The position numbers and the translations under genes were made by a program. The notes under the pieces were generated by a model. That model saw nothing but the letters and a program-made list of their open reading frames with translations, was not told the DNA's origin and searched no databases. DNA of 35,084 nucleotides from Deltaproteobacteria bacterium (GTDB lineage Bacteria > Desulfobacterota > Desulfobacteria > Desulfobacterales > JAFDMD01): NCBI GenBank assembly GCA_019306185.1, contig JAFDMD010000010.1, positions 1 through 35,084 of the forward strand. Reading direction: 5' to 3'. Numbering within the stretch: the first letter of the stretch is position 1; every line of letters starts with the position of its first letter. This document shows, one piece after another, positions 17,556-26,841 of the stretch.

Positions 17556-18212
17556 TTAATCTATATAAAAAACCGCCGGCTCAGTTTCAAATTCAGGGTG
17601 AAGAGCCTTTGCGTTGTTATTTTTTATAAGCTCTGATATAGGGCTTTGATAATCCGAAATATCTCCGAATACTCTCGCTCCTACGGGACAAGCGTTAACG
17701 CAAGCCGGATTAGCATCTTCGTCAATGCCAGGCTTTAAGCCTTTTTGCAATCCGTCCGCAATCCTTTCTTCGCAAAAATTACATTTCATTACCGTTCCGG
17801 ACTGAAAAGGATATATTTCCTCGCCGAGTTTTTCAAACTCGGTTTTTCCTTGTCCGGGAAAATATTCTTGCGCTTTGCTACTTTTATCATAGTATGTTCT
17901 TTGCTGATAAGGGCAGCTTACCAAACAGGCTCGGCATCCGACGCATTTGTCATAATCAATCATTACTATGCCGTCATCCTTTTGATATGTAGCCCCCGTA
18001 GGACAAGCCTCTACGCAAGCCGCTTCCGTGCAATGATTACATAATACGGGATAAACAAGTTTTATTGCCGTAGGAAACTTCCCTTTTTCTCCGATTAACA
18101 ATCTGTTCCAAAATAAATTCGGAGGTAAAAAGTGTTCCTCCTTGCAAGAGATAGTGCAGCTCCAGCAAGCTATACATCTTTTAACGTCAATGACCATTCC
18201 CCATCTTGCCAT
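17556..18212 (-). CDS. DmsB/PsrB-type 4x[4Fe-4S] electron-transfer protein, last gene of the por operon
   Basis: A 218-aa protein. It has four cysteine groups: 'CIACWSCTISC' (from C13), 'CNHCTEAACVEACP', 'CVGCRACLVSCP' and 'CNFCEER' paired with 'CVNACPVGAR'. This is the classic four-cubane electron-wire subunit of the DMSO-reductase, polysulfide-reductase and HybA families. No twin-arginine or Sec signal is present, so it is cytosolic. AGGAGA precedes the ATG. It follows porC by 12 bp in a 2-oxoacid:ferredoxin oxidoreductase operon, without a molybdopterin subunit or membrane anchor, so it may carry electrons to or from the oxidoreductase. An alternative is a subunit of a complex encoded elsewhere. 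Confidence 0.88.
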   Translation of the reverse strand: MARWGMVIDVKRCIACWSCTISCKEEHFLPPNLFWNRLLIGEKGKFPTAIKLVYPVLCNHCTEAACVEACPTGATYQKDDGIVMIDYDKCVGCRACLVSCPYQQRTYYDKSSKAQEYFPGQGKTEFEKLGEEIYPFQSGTVMKCNFCEERIADGLQKGLKPGIDEDANPACVNACPVGARVFGDISDYQSPISELIKNNNAKALHPEFETEPAVFYID

Positions 18213-18224
18213 ATTAATTTCTCC

Positions 18225-18773
18225 TTAAAAATTATGGATTTTAACTTCGTTATATCCTCTTTCGGCGCATTTTATATTTGCCCGAAGTTTCTCTTTATCA
18301 AAATAATCGGATAAGGATTCCGTAATCGATTTAATATCTATTAATCCGGTAACCGCCGCAAATGCTCCTACTATGCAAGTATTCGGTATAGGCATGCCTA
18401 TTTCTTCGGTCGCAATCCCCGCGGCGTCGATTATTCCGGCGGTTTTAATATTAGGATTGCTATGCTCAAACTTTTCGTTTGTATTAAGCAATATTATTCC
18501 ATTCGGCTTTAATCCGCTCCATATACTATCGGAATTTTCCTGAGAAGGATCAAGAATAATCAAACAATCCGGTTTGTATATTTGGGTTTTTACTCTTATC
18601 GGAGCGTCTCCGAACCTTCCGAATGCGGATACGGGCGCTCCTCTGCGCTCGAAACCGAACATAGGAAAAGCCGCGCCGTATTTGCCGGCTCGGACAAAAG
18701 CATTTGCTATTATTTTGGATGCGGTAACCGCTCCTTGCCCTCCCCTTCCGTGAAATCTAACTTCGATAACCAC
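18225..18773 (-). CDS. porC: 2-oxoacid:ferredoxin oxidoreductase gamma subunit
   Basis: About 182 aa. The gamma domain is recognised by 'EVRFHGRGGQGAVTASKII' at the N-terminus, 'GFERRGAPVSAFGRFG' and 'DCLIILDPSQ'. The gamma subunit is structural and contacts CoA in the PFOR superfamily. I choose the GTG at 18773 over the track ATG (18809) because GGAGG sits five nt upstream and the extra 12 residues precede the conserved start of the domain. The gap to porB is 67 bp and to the Fe-S gene 12 bp. Substrate (pyruvate rather than 2-oxoglutarate or ketoisovalerate) is inferred from the beta and alpha subunits. Confidence 0.88.
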   Translation of the reverse strand: MVIEVRFHGRGGQGAVTASKIIANAFVRAGKYGAAFPMFGFERRGAPVSAFGRFGDAPIRVKTQIYKPDCLIILDPSQENSDSIWSGLKPNGIILLNTNEKFEHSNPNIKTAGIIDAAGIATEEIGMPIPNTCIVGAFAAVTGLIDIKSITESLSDYFDKEKLRANIKCAERGYNEVKIHNF

Positions 18774-18840
18774 TTTTTCCTCCGATTCTTTATAATTAAT
18801 AAGAGTCAAATATAAATTTTGATCTATAAAAAATCAAAAT

Positions 18841-19758
18841 CTATTCCGAAGCTATTTTTGTAAGCAATTTGTAGTTATAATCTACGCTCTCTTGTAACAC
18901 TTGTATTTCGTCATTCTTAAGGTGTTTAAATTTTTTTATAAGCTTGATATATTCAAGTACAGGCTTCGGTTTTTTCGTCTTACGGGTAAAAATCAACTTT
19001 CCGTTTTCCGCCTCCCATAAAGGATAATAATTTGTTTTTACTGCCATACGGCATAACTCTATTGATTTGTCGGTTCCTACTCCCCACCCTGTGGGGCATG
19101 GACAAAATACGTGTAAAAAGACAAAGCCTTCCTCTTTTTTTTCCTTTGCTTTTAATAATTTTTCGGCAAGATCGTCAAGGGCGCTCATTGTAGCCGTCGC
19201 CGCATAAGCTGTTCTGTGCATAGCCATAAGAAGCGGTAAATTTTTGCCTCTTCTGTTTTTATTGCCTCTGCTTTTTTTCCCTACGGGAGTAGTGCTTGTA
19301 TGCGCTCCGAACGGAGTTGTGCCGCTTTTTTGGATGCCTGTATTCATATAGCCTTCGTTATCGTAACATATATATATAAACGGCTCGTTTCTTTCCGCCG
19401 CTCCGGAAAGGTTTGCAAACCCTATATCCGCGGCGGTTCCGTCTCCGTTAAAGCATACTACGGTATTATCTATGCCGGCTCTATTATAATATCTTGCCAA
19501 GCCGGTAGCGTTGGCGGCGGCTCCGGTCATAAGTGTGCCGTAATAGGCAAGCTTATGCCATGTTCCTGTATTTTGACCTAATAATACCGGAGCGGAACAT
19601 GAAGGAGTGCCTGTTATTACAATATCGTTGCCCAAAATTTTGGGCACTAATCTGATAAGAAGTTCAAGAGGGCATCCGGCGCAAAATGATAAGCCGGATT
19701 CAAAAGGATCCGGATGTTGTAAATATTTAAACGTTTTGGATAATTTTCTTTTTTTCAT
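18841..19758 (-). CDS. porB: 2-oxoacid (pyruvate-type):ferredoxin oxidoreductase beta subunit, TPP-binding
   Basis: About 305 aa. The thiamine-diphosphate/Mg motif runs from 'CFNGDGTAADIG' to 'YDNEGYMNTG'. 'CAGCPLELL' and 'SCSAP' supply N-terminal cysteines for a [4Fe-4S] cluster. 'SGTTPFGAHTSTTPVGK' and 'CPCPTGWG' are typical of PorB of the pyruvate type. Start chosen at 19758: AGGAGG lies 9 nt upstream, within the end of porA, with 4 nt between the porA stop and this ATG. The track start (19827) would add 23 non-family residues. It works with porA, porC and porD to decarboxylate 2-oxoacid to acyl-CoA while reducing ferredoxin, or the reverse. Confidence 0.92.
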   Translation of the reverse strand: MKKRKLSKTFKYLQHPDPFESGLSFCAGCPLELLIRLVPKILGNDIVITGTPSCSAPVLLGQNTGTWHKLAYYGTLMTGAAANATGLARYYNRAGIDNTVVCFNGDGTAADIGFANLSGAAERNEPFIYICYDNEGYMNTGIQKSGTTPFGAHTSTTPVGKKSRGNKNRRGKNLPLLMAMHRTAYAATATMSALDDLAEKLLKAKEKKEEGFVFLHVFCPCPTGWGVGTDKSIELCRMAVKTNYYPLWEAENGKLIFTRKTKKPKPVLEYIKLIKKFKHLKNDEIQVLQESVDYNYKLLTKIASE

Positions 19759-19762
19759 TATA

Positions 19763-20962
19763 TTATGCCTCCTGCCCAAACGGTATCCAATTAACCTTTT
19801 CATAAGGTTTGCCGCTTGAAGCGTCAATAAGATCGGCTACTATTTTTTCTATATTTAAAACCGTAATATCTATATTTGCCAAGCCTGCAATAAAACTTAT
19901 CAATACAGAAGCCTTAATATCTTGAGCAAGGGTTTTAATCTCTATATAGATTGGACCTCCGGAAAAACCAAAAGCTACGCTTCTATCTATTACTCCTATG
20001 CTTTTTTTCCCGCTCAACGCCCTTATAAGCTCCTCTTCCGGAAAAGGTCTGAACATTTTTATTCTTACAAGCCCTATTTTTATTCCTTCTTCTCTTTTTT
20101 GATCTATTACGGTTTTAATTGTTCCGCACATACTGCCAGACGCTACTATTATAATGTCCGCGTCTGAAGTTTTGTATTCTTCTATTTGCCCCCCGGAATT
20201 TCGCAAAAACCGTTTTTGAAACTCTTTTGTAATTTTTTCGAATTTATTTTTAGCTCGTTGAAGAGCAAGGCAATGTTTATATCTAAGTTCAAGATAACCG
20301 CCAAGTATTCCGTGGCTCCCGCATCCCAAACCTTTTCCGGGTAAAAGCTTCGGTCTTTGTGGCTGTTCTTTTAAAACGGATAAAAATTCGTCAACCTCTT
20401 CGATAGGCGGAATTTCCGCTTTTTCGGATAGATAAGAAAGATAAAACCCATCGTAGTTAACCATAACCGGCAGTTGTATCTCATAATCCTCTGCAAGCCT
20501 GTATGCCATTATCAACATATCTAATATTTCTTGGCAATCTTCGGCGATTAAGCTTATCCATCCGGAATCTCGAACGCTTATCATATCCTGTTGCCCGCAG
20601 GATACGGCTATAATTCCGGGAGTTTCTCTGTTGACGTTTGCCATAACTACCGGCGCTCTTGCTCCGGAAGCGGCAAGTATTGCGTCATACATAAAAACCA
20701 GCCCCCAAGACGATGTGGCGGTAAAAACTCTTCCGCCCGCCAATGATGCGGCGGTAATCGAATTCATCGCCGAATTTTCCCCCTCTACGTTTATTAATTC
20801 CGCGTCAAGCTCTCCGTTTGCATGATATTCGGAAAGTTTTTCTATAACTTCGGATTGGGGAGTAATCGGATAAGCGGCAATTACGTCCGGTCGACAAAGA
20901 GACGCCGCTATTGCGGCGGCTTCGTTGCCGGTTACGACCTTTATTTTAAATTTTTTTTTCAT
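19763..20962 (-). CDS. porA: 2-oxoacid (pyruvate-type):ferredoxin oxidoreductase alpha subunit
   Basis: About 399 aa. The pyrimidine-binding domain shows 'AAYPITPQSEVIEKL', 'ELINVEGENSAMNSI', 'GGRVFTATSSWGLVFMYD' and 'GQQDMISVRDSGWI'. The C-terminal domain has 'IIVASGSMCGTIK' and 'RPFPEEEL'. The track ORF begins 33 codons earlier at 21061, but that extension has no ribosome site and no family similarity. It starts right at the edge of an F2 repeat, so I favour ATG 20962 (MKKKFKI...). It lies second in a porD-A-B-C operon, but F2 element f sits between porD and this gene. Confidence 0.92.
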   Translation of the reverse strand: MKKKFKIKVVTGNEAAAIAASLCRPDVIAAYPITPQSEVIEKLSEYHANGELDAELINVEGENSAMNSITAASLAGGRVFTATSSWGLVFMYDAILAASGARAPVVMANVNRETPGIIAVSCGQQDMISVRDSGWISLIAEDCQEILDMLIMAYRLAEDYEIQLPVMVNYDGFYLSYLSEKAEIPPIEEVDEFLSVLKEQPQRPKLLPGKGLGCGSHGILGGYLELRYKHCLALQRAKNKFEKITKEFQKRFLRNSGGQIEEYKTSDADIIIVASGSMCGTIKTVIDQKREEGIKIGLVRIKMFRPFPEEELIRALSGKKSIGVIDRSVAFGFSGGPIYIEIKTLAQDIKASVLISFIAGLANIDITVLNIEKIVADLIDASSGKPYEKVNWIPFGQEA

Positions 20963-21061
20963 TTTATTATTCTTTTTTGCAGATAAATACTTTAATAATG
21001 GATATTTCTCCCTGTTTATACTTTCATTAAATAGCATTGCATAACAAAATATTTTGTTCAT

Positions 21062-21144
21062 TTTAAAGGCTTACAAAAATTTTAACCGCCGGCTTATTCA
21101 ATACAAGTCGAGGATTAAAATTTAAGTATAACGCAAAAAACGGG
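21062..21144 (-). repeat. F2 element, copy f, inside the por operon
   Basis: Reading from the porD stop on the minus strand: 'CCCGTTTTTTGCGTTATAC', 'TTTTAATCCTCGA', 'GCCGGCGGTTAAAATTTTTG'. This matches the left inner arm and core of F2-b and F2-e in the same gene-relative orientation. The outer arms are lost or overlapped by the porD end. It separates porD from porA. Confidence 0.65.
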
Positions 21145-21432
21145 CTATGCAACGCTATCGGCTTCGGGCTTCATCTCTATTGCCTTGCGGGGACATTCGT
21201 TTGCGCATATTCCGCAGCCTTTGCAAAAATCAAGATTCGGAGTAAAATATTTGTTGTTTACGTCTGTCATGCATTGAACGGGACAATATAAAGCGCAAAA
21301 GCCGCAATATATGCAGAGTTCCAGATCGATTACGGGACGTTTTGCGCGCCAGCTTCCGGTATTCATGCAAAGAAGTTCTTTTTGAGCGTTGGACCATGGT
21401 CCTTCATAGTTAAAATAGCCTTTTATTAGCAT
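21145..21432 (-). CDS. porD: Ferredoxin-like delta subunit of 2-oxoacid:ferredoxin oxidoreductase
   Basis: About 95 aa with two [4Fe-4S] motifs, 'CIYCGFCALYCPVQC' and 'CKGCGICANECPRKAI'. They are preceded by 'NTGSWRAKRPVIDLELC', the PorD-specific lead-in. The subunit passes electrons from the alpha/beta core to external ferredoxin. I chose the Met at 21432 (GAGG 10 nt upstream). The track start (21498) and an intermediate Met (21480) lack ribosome sites. It is first in the operon and is separated from porA by an F2 element. Confidence 0.85.
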   Translation of the reverse strand: MLIKGYFNYEGPWSNAQKELLCMNTGSWRAKRPVIDLELCIYCGFCALYCPVQCMTDVNNKYFTPNLDFCKGCGICANECPRKAIEMKPEADSVA

Positions 21433-21498
21433 TGTTAAAAACCTCGTTAAAACTGTTGAATAATCTCTGATTGTGCTCATTTTACGCTTTATAATCAA

Positions 21499-21820
21499 AT
21501 TTTAATTCTATAAATGCCGAGCGTCAAAAACGAACAACGAGCAAAGCAATCTGTTATGCAAAATTATTTTGTTATATTTTCGATAATATAACAAATGTCA
21601 AACATAAAAAGGATGATTATAAAAAAGTAAATGAAGTAATAAAGAGATTTCTCCGTTAGATTAGAGATGAGATAACAGGAAAGAGGAAACGAAATGACGG
21701 GAAATAAATTTCCCGTCATTTCGACGGAAGCAGCAAGGAGTAATCTCATAATACCGCCGTTATTATAAAAACCTTTATATAAAAATATTCGGTTATTTAA
21801 AATACTTTTAAAGATTTGTC
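21499..21820. repeat. Gap upstream of porD: REP-like palindrome and F2 debris
   Basis: No gene is visible. At 21505-21565 there is a degenerate F2-like right arm ('cgaacaacgagcaaagc' and 'tgttatgc'). At 21640-21745 a REP-like unit carries a perfect 16-bp inverted repeat, CGAAATGACGGGAAAT / ATTTCCCGTCATTTCG (21690-21723), enclosed by an outer 'gagatttctcc' / 'ggagtaatctc' pair. Confidence 0.65.
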
Positions 21821-21859
21821 ATAACGGATAAAAAAAGTCAATTTTTTTTTATCCGTTAT
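21821..21859 (-). terminator. Hairpin overlapping the rpoD stop codon
   Basis: A perfect 16-bp inverted repeat, ATAACGGATAAAAAAA / TTTTTTTATCCGTTAT with a 7-nt loop. It includes the TAA stop of rpoD in its first arm (minus-strand reading). The T run is inside the second arm rather than after the stem, so termination strength is uncertain. Confidence 0.55.
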
Positions 21860-23601
21860 GTAGTTTCAATAAAATGTTTCAACTTTTTACTTCTGGTCGG
21901 GTGCCTTAATTTTCTTAACGCTTTTGCCTCTATTTGTCTTATTCTTTCGCGGGTTACTTTAAAATCTTGCCCTACCTCTTCCAACGTATGATCCGATTTT
22001 TCCCCTATTCCAAATCTCATTCTTAACACTTTCTCTTCTCTCGGAGTAAGGGTGGCAAGCACTTTTCTTGTTTGTTCGGCAAGGTTAAGGTTTATTGCAG
22101 CGTCTGCGGGAAGCGTAATTTTTGTATCCTCTATAAAATCGCCGAGATGGCTATCCTCTTCGTCGCCTATGGGGGTTTCAAGCGAAATCGGCTCTCTTGC
22201 TATTTTAAAAACTTTTCGGACCTTTTCTACGGGATACTCCATTTTTTCGGCAATCTCTTCCGGCGTAGGCTCCCTTCCATACTCCTGAACAAGATATCTT
22301 GCGGTTCTTACAAGTTTGTTTATGGTCTCTATCATATGAACCGGTATTCTTATTGTTCTTGCCTGATCCGCTATTGCTCTGGTAATTGCCTGTCTTATCC
22401 ACCATGTGGCGTATGTGCTGAATTTGTATCCTCGTCTATATTCAAACTTGTCAACCGCCCGCATAAGCCCGACATTTCCTTCCTGTATAAGATCAAGAAA
22501 TTGGAGTCCTCTGTTTGTATATTTTTTAGCTATGCTTACTACAAGCCTTAAATTCGCTTTTATTAATCCGCTTTTTGCCTTTTTTGCCTCTTTTCTTCCC
22601 GCCGCGGCGTCGTCCAATATTTTTTTGCATGTTCTTATATCGGATTTAATATATATTTCCCGCTCTTTTATACTTGCTATAAGCCATTTGCTTTTTTCAT
22701 ATAATTTTTTAATTTGCTCTTTCTCAATATCAGGACAAGAAGCGCCTGCCCATTTGCAAAAACCTTTTTCTTCGGAGATATTATCCATAAAATCGTTTAT
22801 AGGCTTTTTTGTTATATTAACGCACTCCCTAAACCTTTTATCCATTGTTTCAAACCATTCGTAATGTTCTTTTAAAGCGTTTTCCATCTCCTCTATTATC
22901 TTGCTTTCAAATCTCCAGTCTTTAATCTTATCAAATATTTTTTTATTTCTTCTACCTATACATTTTAAACTATTGCTTCGTTCCGCAATGTCTAATTTAT
23001 CGAAAAAAAGTTTATTTCTAAATTCTTCATTCTCTTCATGTATTTCTTTTATTTCATTTATTGCGGTTATATATTTTTCTATTTGAAACGCCTCGTCAAC
23101 ATATGTATCTACTTCGTCCACGTCTCGCAAAACATGTTTGGGTCTTAACTCCCCGCTCATTATTTGCTCGCCATATTCTATAATGCATTCTACGCCGATA
23201 GAGGAGCGTAAAAGGGCGTTTAAAACGTCTAATTCGCCAATTTCTATTTTTTTTGCTATCTCGGTTTCATCTTCTCGGCTGAGCAGATCCATAATCCCCA
23301 TTTCTCTTAAATACATTTTAACAGGATCGGTTACGGTATTAAAACCGCTGGAGCTTTCCCCCTTTTTTTTATCTTTGGCTTTATTCTTTTTTTTAACGTT
23401 TGCCTTTTTTTCGTCTTTTATTTCAATTCCGGTTTTCTCCAAAAGAGATAGCAACGCTTCAAAATCTTCCGCTGTTTTTATTTTCTTGGAAACAATTTTG
23501 CTTATCTGTTCATAAGTAAATGGTCCGTCTTTTTTTAATTTTTCTATCAGTTCGCTTAATATTTTTTTATTATCTTTTTTTTCTGCAGACTGATTTGCCA
23601 T
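21856..23601 (-). CDS. rpoD: RNA polymerase primary sigma factor (sigma-70)
   Basis: 581 aa. An N-terminal region-1.1-like part and a Lys-rich linker are followed by region 1.2 ('[10 protein letters not shown]', '[14 protein letters not shown]') and a non-conserved region of about 200 aa. Region 2 is '[43 protein letters not shown]' in sense (quoted here only to name it), region 3 begins '[12 protein letters not shown]', and region 4 has '[18 protein letters not shown]', the -35-recognition helix. It directs housekeeping transcription. AGGAGG precedes the ATG by 7 nt. It follows dnaG by 19 bp, the usual macromolecular-synthesis arrangement but without rpsU. Confidence 0.97.
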   Translation of the reverse strand: MANQSAEKKDNKKILSELIEKLKKDGPFTYEQISKIVSKKIKTAEDFEALLSLLEKTGIEIKDEKKANVKKKNKAKDKKKGESSSGFNTVTDPVKMYLREMGIMDLLSREDETEIAKKIEIGELDVLNALLRSSIGVECIIEYGEQIMSGELRPKHVLRDVDEVDTYVDEAFQIEKYITAINEIKEIHEENEEFRNKLFFDKLDIAERSNSLKCIGRRNKKIFDKIKDWRFESKIIEEMENALKEHYEWFETMDKRFRECVNITKKPINDFMDNISEEKGFCKWAGASCPDIEKEQIKKLYEKSKWLIASIKEREIYIKSDIRTCKKILDDAAAGRKEAKKAKSGLIKANLRLVVSIAKKYTNRGLQFLDLIQEGNVGLMRAVDKFEYRRGYKFSTYATWWIRQAITRAIADQARTIRIPVHMIETINKLVRTARYLVQEYGREPTPEEIAEKMEYPVEKVRKVFKIAREPISLETPIGDEEDSHLGDFIEDTKITLPADAAINLNLAEQTRKVLATLTPREEKVLRMRFGIGEKSDHTLEEVGQDFKVTRERIRQIEAKALRKLRHPTRSKKLKHFIETT

Positions 23602-23620
23602 AATTATGCCTCCTAATAGA

Positions 23621-25417
23621 TTAAGATACAGGGGTAAAACCCACTTCTTTTTTTAAAACCTCTAATAACCTATCTATATTATTTTGATATTCCAATTTTT
23701 TAAAACGATTCTTTTTTTCTAATAATGAATTAATATTATTTTGATGTCCGGCGTTTTTTATTAATTGGTTATATCGCTTTTTTAATTTATTTATTGTTTG
23801 AATTTGGAACTGTTCTATTAACTTAATACAGCTTTTCGTGTCCCAAACCTCCTCTTTTATTGCCAAAAAGGATATTATTTTATTCTGCTCTTTGTCTTCC
23901 AAGTACATAATATCCGATATACTATCGGTTTTACCCTTTTTATTTAAAATATTATACCCGATCTTTTTCAATTGCTGATTTTCAAAATATGATAATATAT
24001 CCTTGTTTTGCACCTTATCTATTATTTGCGGGAACTGAAGCATCATAGTAATAATTTTTTCTTCCATTTTAAATTTTGTTCCGCTTGTACTCGGCTCGGT
24101 TATCTTTTTTCCGACATATTGTTTTTCTCTGTTTTGAAAGCTTTTTTTTAATTTTTCTATTATATGTTCCTCGTCAACCCCTACCGCTTCGGAGGTCTTT
24201 TTTATGTATAAGGCTCTTGCCACATTATCCTCTACGGATGATATGGGCTTAATCATCTCTTCTATTATTCTAATCTTTCCTTCTACTGAAAGCCCGTATT
24301 TTTTAACGGCAAGATCAATGAAAAAATTCATAAAAGATAATGTGTTTTCCGAAAGTTTATAAAAGGCTTCGCTCCCGAATTTTAATAAAAACAGGTCAGG
24401 GTCGTATCCTTTCGGCAATATCATAACATCGGCGGTTACCCCTTCTTTTATAAAAATGCCCGCGCTTCTTGCGGCAGCTTTTCCCCCTGCTTCATCCGCG
24501 TCATAAACAAGCGTCATCTTATCGGCATACCCTTTTAACATTCTTATATGGTCTGCTGTCAAAGCCGTGCCGAGAGTTGCGACGCTATTTTTTATACCGT
24601 AAGAAAAAAGGGCGAGTAGATCAAAATAACCTTCTGCAATATAAACATTTTTTTTACTTCTTATCTCCTCTTTTGTAGAAAAAAAACCGTATAGAGATTT
24701 ACTTTTATTGTATATTGAAGTTTCCGGAGAGTTAAGATATTTAGGCGTTGAATCGTCTATTGCTCTGCCCCCGAAGCCTATAACTCTTTTGCCTGCATCA
24801 ATTATAGGAAAAATTATTCTGTTTCTGAAACGATCATAATATCCGCTATTTTTAGAAATTATAAGCCCCGCTTTTTCCAGTATATTCGGAGCAAATTTTT
24901 TTGTTAAGGCTTTATACAAGCCGTCCCACATATTTAAAGAATATCCGAGATAAAATTTGTTAATAATCTTGTCCGTTATTTTTCTTTTTTTCAAATAATC
25001 AAGGGCTACTTTTCCTTTGCTTGTATTTAATAGAAGATAATGAAAATATTTTGCGGCTTCTTTGTTAGCGTTAACCATCTGCTCTTTTTCGGCTATTTTT
25101 TTCTTCTGAAAATCGGTCATACCGGAAAGCGGAAGCGGTATTCCTGTTTTGTCCGCAAGCATTTTAACCGCTTGCGGAAAAGATAAGCTATTATGCTTCA
25201 TTAAAAAGCTAAACGCATTACCTCCCTCATTACATCCGAAACAATGAAATATCTGTTTTTCCGGATTTACCGTAAAGGAGGGAGTCTTTTCGGAATGAAA
25301 AGGGCAAAGACCCAAAAAATTTCTGCCGGCTTTTTTTAAATTAACATATTCGGATATTAGATCCACAATATCTACGGAGTTTTTAATCTCCGATATTTTT
25401 TCTTCGGGAAAATACAT
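23621..25417 (-). CDS. dnaG: DNA primase
   Basis: A 598-aa primase that makes RNA primers at the replication fork. The N-terminal zinc ribbon is C38-x2-H41 ... C59-x2-C62 ('[11 protein letters not shown]', 'FHCFGC'). The polymerase core has '[16 protein letters not shown]' and '[17 protein letters not shown]'. The TOPRIM motifs are '[13 protein letters not shown]' and '[13 protein letters not shown]'. The C-terminal helicase-interaction region is diverged and rich in Lys/Asn, as expected. It is 15 bp after hisA and 19 bp before rpoD on the same strand. The ribosome site is weak, so translation may be coupled to hisA. Confidence 0.96.
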   Translation of the reverse strand: MYFPEEKISEIKNSVDIVDLISEYVNLKKAGRNFLGLCPFHSEKTPSFTVNPEKQIFHCFGCNEGGNAFSFLMKHNSLSFPQAVKMLADKTGIPLPLSGMTDFQKKKIAEKEQMVNANKEAAKYFHYLLLNTSKGKVALDYLKKRKITDKIINKFYLGYSLNMWDGLYKALTKKFAPNILEKAGLIISKNSGYYDRFRNRIIFPIIDAGKRVIGFGGRAIDDSTPKYLNSPETSIYNKSKSLYGFFSTKEEIRSKKNVYIAEGYFDLLALFSYGIKNSVATLGTALTADHIRMLKGYADKMTLVYDADEAGGKAAARSAGIFIKEGVTADVMILPKGYDPDLFLLKFGSEAFYKLSENTLSFMNFFIDLAVKKYGLSVEGKIRIIEEMIKPISSVEDNVARALYIKKTSEAVGVDEEHIIEKLKKSFQNREKQYVGKKITEPSTSGTKFKMEEKIITMMLQFPQIIDKVQNKDILSYFENQQLKKIGYNILNKKGKTDSISDIMYLEDKEQNKIISFLAIKEEVWDTKSCIKLIEQFQIQTINKLKKRYNQLIKNAGHQNNINSLLEKKNRFKKLEYQNNIDRLLEVLKKEVGFTPVS

Positions 25418-25432
25418 ATATTTAAGCCGTTG

Positions 25433-26155
25433 CTACAAAGCTATTTTAAGCGCTTCCTTTAAATCGAGAGTTTTCTCGTAAAGGGCTCTTCCGGTTATAA
25501 TGCCTGTTACCCCGCTTTTTTCCAATAAAAGAAGCTGTTTTATATCGTTTATATCCGATACGCCTCCGGAAGCGATAATAGGAGTCGAAACAGATTCCGC
25601 AAGCATGCGGGTAGTTTCGATATTAGGTCCCGTCTGCATTCCGTCTCTGCTTATATCCGTAAAAATTATAGCCGCTATTTCCAAATCTTCAAACCGTTTT
25701 GCAAGTTCTACCGCTGTTATATTAGATGTTTGCAGCCAGCCTTCCGCAGCCGCAAAACCCTCTTTAGCGTCTATTCCGATTATTATTTTCCCAGGATATT
25801 TTTTGCATGCCTGTTTTACAAATTCAGGATTTTTTATAGCTTCCGTGCCTATGATAATTCTGCTTACTCCTATATTAAATACCTTGTCTGCGTCGTTAAG
25901 ATTTCTAACGCCTCCGCCAAGCTGAATAGGAACTTTAGCTTTATCGGCTATTTTTGCTATAACATTTAAATTTATCGGCTTTTTTGCTATTGCGCCGTCC
26001 AAATCTACGACATGAAGCCTTTTTGCCCCTTCTTTAACCCATTTTTTTGCTGTTTCGGAAGGATCGTCGCTATAAATAGTCTGCTTATCCATCCTTCCTT
26101 GTAAAAGACGAACGCATTTGCCGTTTTTAATATCTATGGCGGGTATAATAATCAT
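25433..26155 (-). CDS. hisA: Phosphoribosylformimino-5-aminoimidazole carboxamide ribotide isomerase
   Basis: A 240-aa (beta/alpha)8 barrel catalysing the ProFAR to PRFAR Amadori rearrangement in histidine synthesis. The first-half signature is 'IPAIDIKNGKCVRL' with the catalytic Asp at 8 and 'LGGGVRN'. The second-half signature is 'IIGIDAKEG', 'TDISRDGMQTGPN' and 'IASGGVSD'. Ala and Gly substitutions that would suggest PriA bifunctionality cannot be judged by eye. Its start overlaps the lipoprotein stop (ATGA). It is followed 15 bp later by dnaG. Confidence 0.95.
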   Translation of the reverse strand: MIIIPAIDIKNGKCVRLLQGRMDKQTIYSDDPSETAKKWVKEGAKRLHVVDLDGAIAKKPINLNVIAKIADKAKVPIQLGGGVRNLNDADKVFNIGVSRIIIGTEAIKNPEFVKQACKKYPGKIIIGIDAKEGFAAAEGWLQTSNITAVELAKRFEDLEIAAIIFTDISRDGMQTGPNIETTRMLAESVSTPIIASGGVSDINDIKQLLLLEKSGVTGIITGRALYEKTLDLKEALKIAL

Positions 26156-26808
26156 TTTAACTCTTTTAAAATATTATTTAACCCTTCATAAGCCATATCT
26201 TGCGCCGTAACCCATTTGCCGGATCTTTTAAAAAATTGACTTATGCCGAACAGATTATCGCTTAAAGGCTTTTGAGTTTCTATAAAATTTTCGCTTCTTA
26301 CAATGTTTTCCGCTTTTACGTCTATAACATAAATATTAAAGGTTACCGAAGCGGGCGAATCCGCCGCGTAATCCGCGCCTACTCTATCTTCAAATCTATA
26401 AATATATCCCGATAGAACAATATCAGCGCCGGCATTTTTACCTCGTTGAATAAAAGAATCAATATCATTGGCGGAAACATCCGAATAAAGGTTTGAAGCG
26501 ATTTCTATTATGCCGAACTTTTTACTCTCCGCGGCAAGCGTAACAAGAGTTTCGGTCATAAAATCGGAAGAATTCCGATCAACCTTTCCCGTTTTAAAAT
26601 AATCTCCGCTTAAAAGAGATTTGACCATTGCTTGATCTCCGTAAATTTTTGACATATCTACAAAAGGAACTACAAGGGTTTTGCTTATTTGAGGCAGAGG
26701 CTCTTCAACCGTTTCCGGCTGTTTTAAATTATTCGGGTTTGTTTTAACGCAAGAAAATGTTAAAACGGATAACAACAAAAACAAAGCGATTAAGATTAAT
26801 CTTTTCAT
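26152..26808 (-). CDS. Lipoprotein of unknown function (LpoB/CsgG-like style) inside the his operon
   Basis: 218 aa. A signal peptide ends in LTFSC with Cys 20 as the lipidation site. The mature part starts with a Pro/Glu-rich linker, then an alpha/beta domain: 'KTLVVPFVDMSKIYG', 'ADIVLSGYIYRFEDRVG', 'PASVTFNIYVIDVKAENIV' and 'KTQKPLSDNL'-like 'ETQKPLSDNL'. This resembles putative lipoproteins found near his genes in Geobacter-like genomes and is loosely of the LpoB/CsgG fold group (my recollection). No peptidoglycan-synthase partner is adjacent. It overlaps hisA by 4 nt (ATGA) and lies 33 bp after hisB. Confidence 0.7.
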   Translation of the reverse strand: MKRLILIALFLLLSVLTFSCVKTNPNNLKQPETVEEPLPQISKTLVVPFVDMSKIYGDQAMVKSLLSGDYFKTGKVDRNSSDFMTETLVTLAAESKKFGIIEIASNLYSDVSANDIDSFIQRGKNAGADIVLSGYIYRFEDRVGADYAADSPASVTFNIYVIDVKAENIVRSENFIETQKPLSDNLFGISQFFKRSGKWVTAQDMAYEGLNNILKELK

Positions 26809-26841
26809 CTGTATTCACTATCCTTTCATAGAAAAAAAAAT

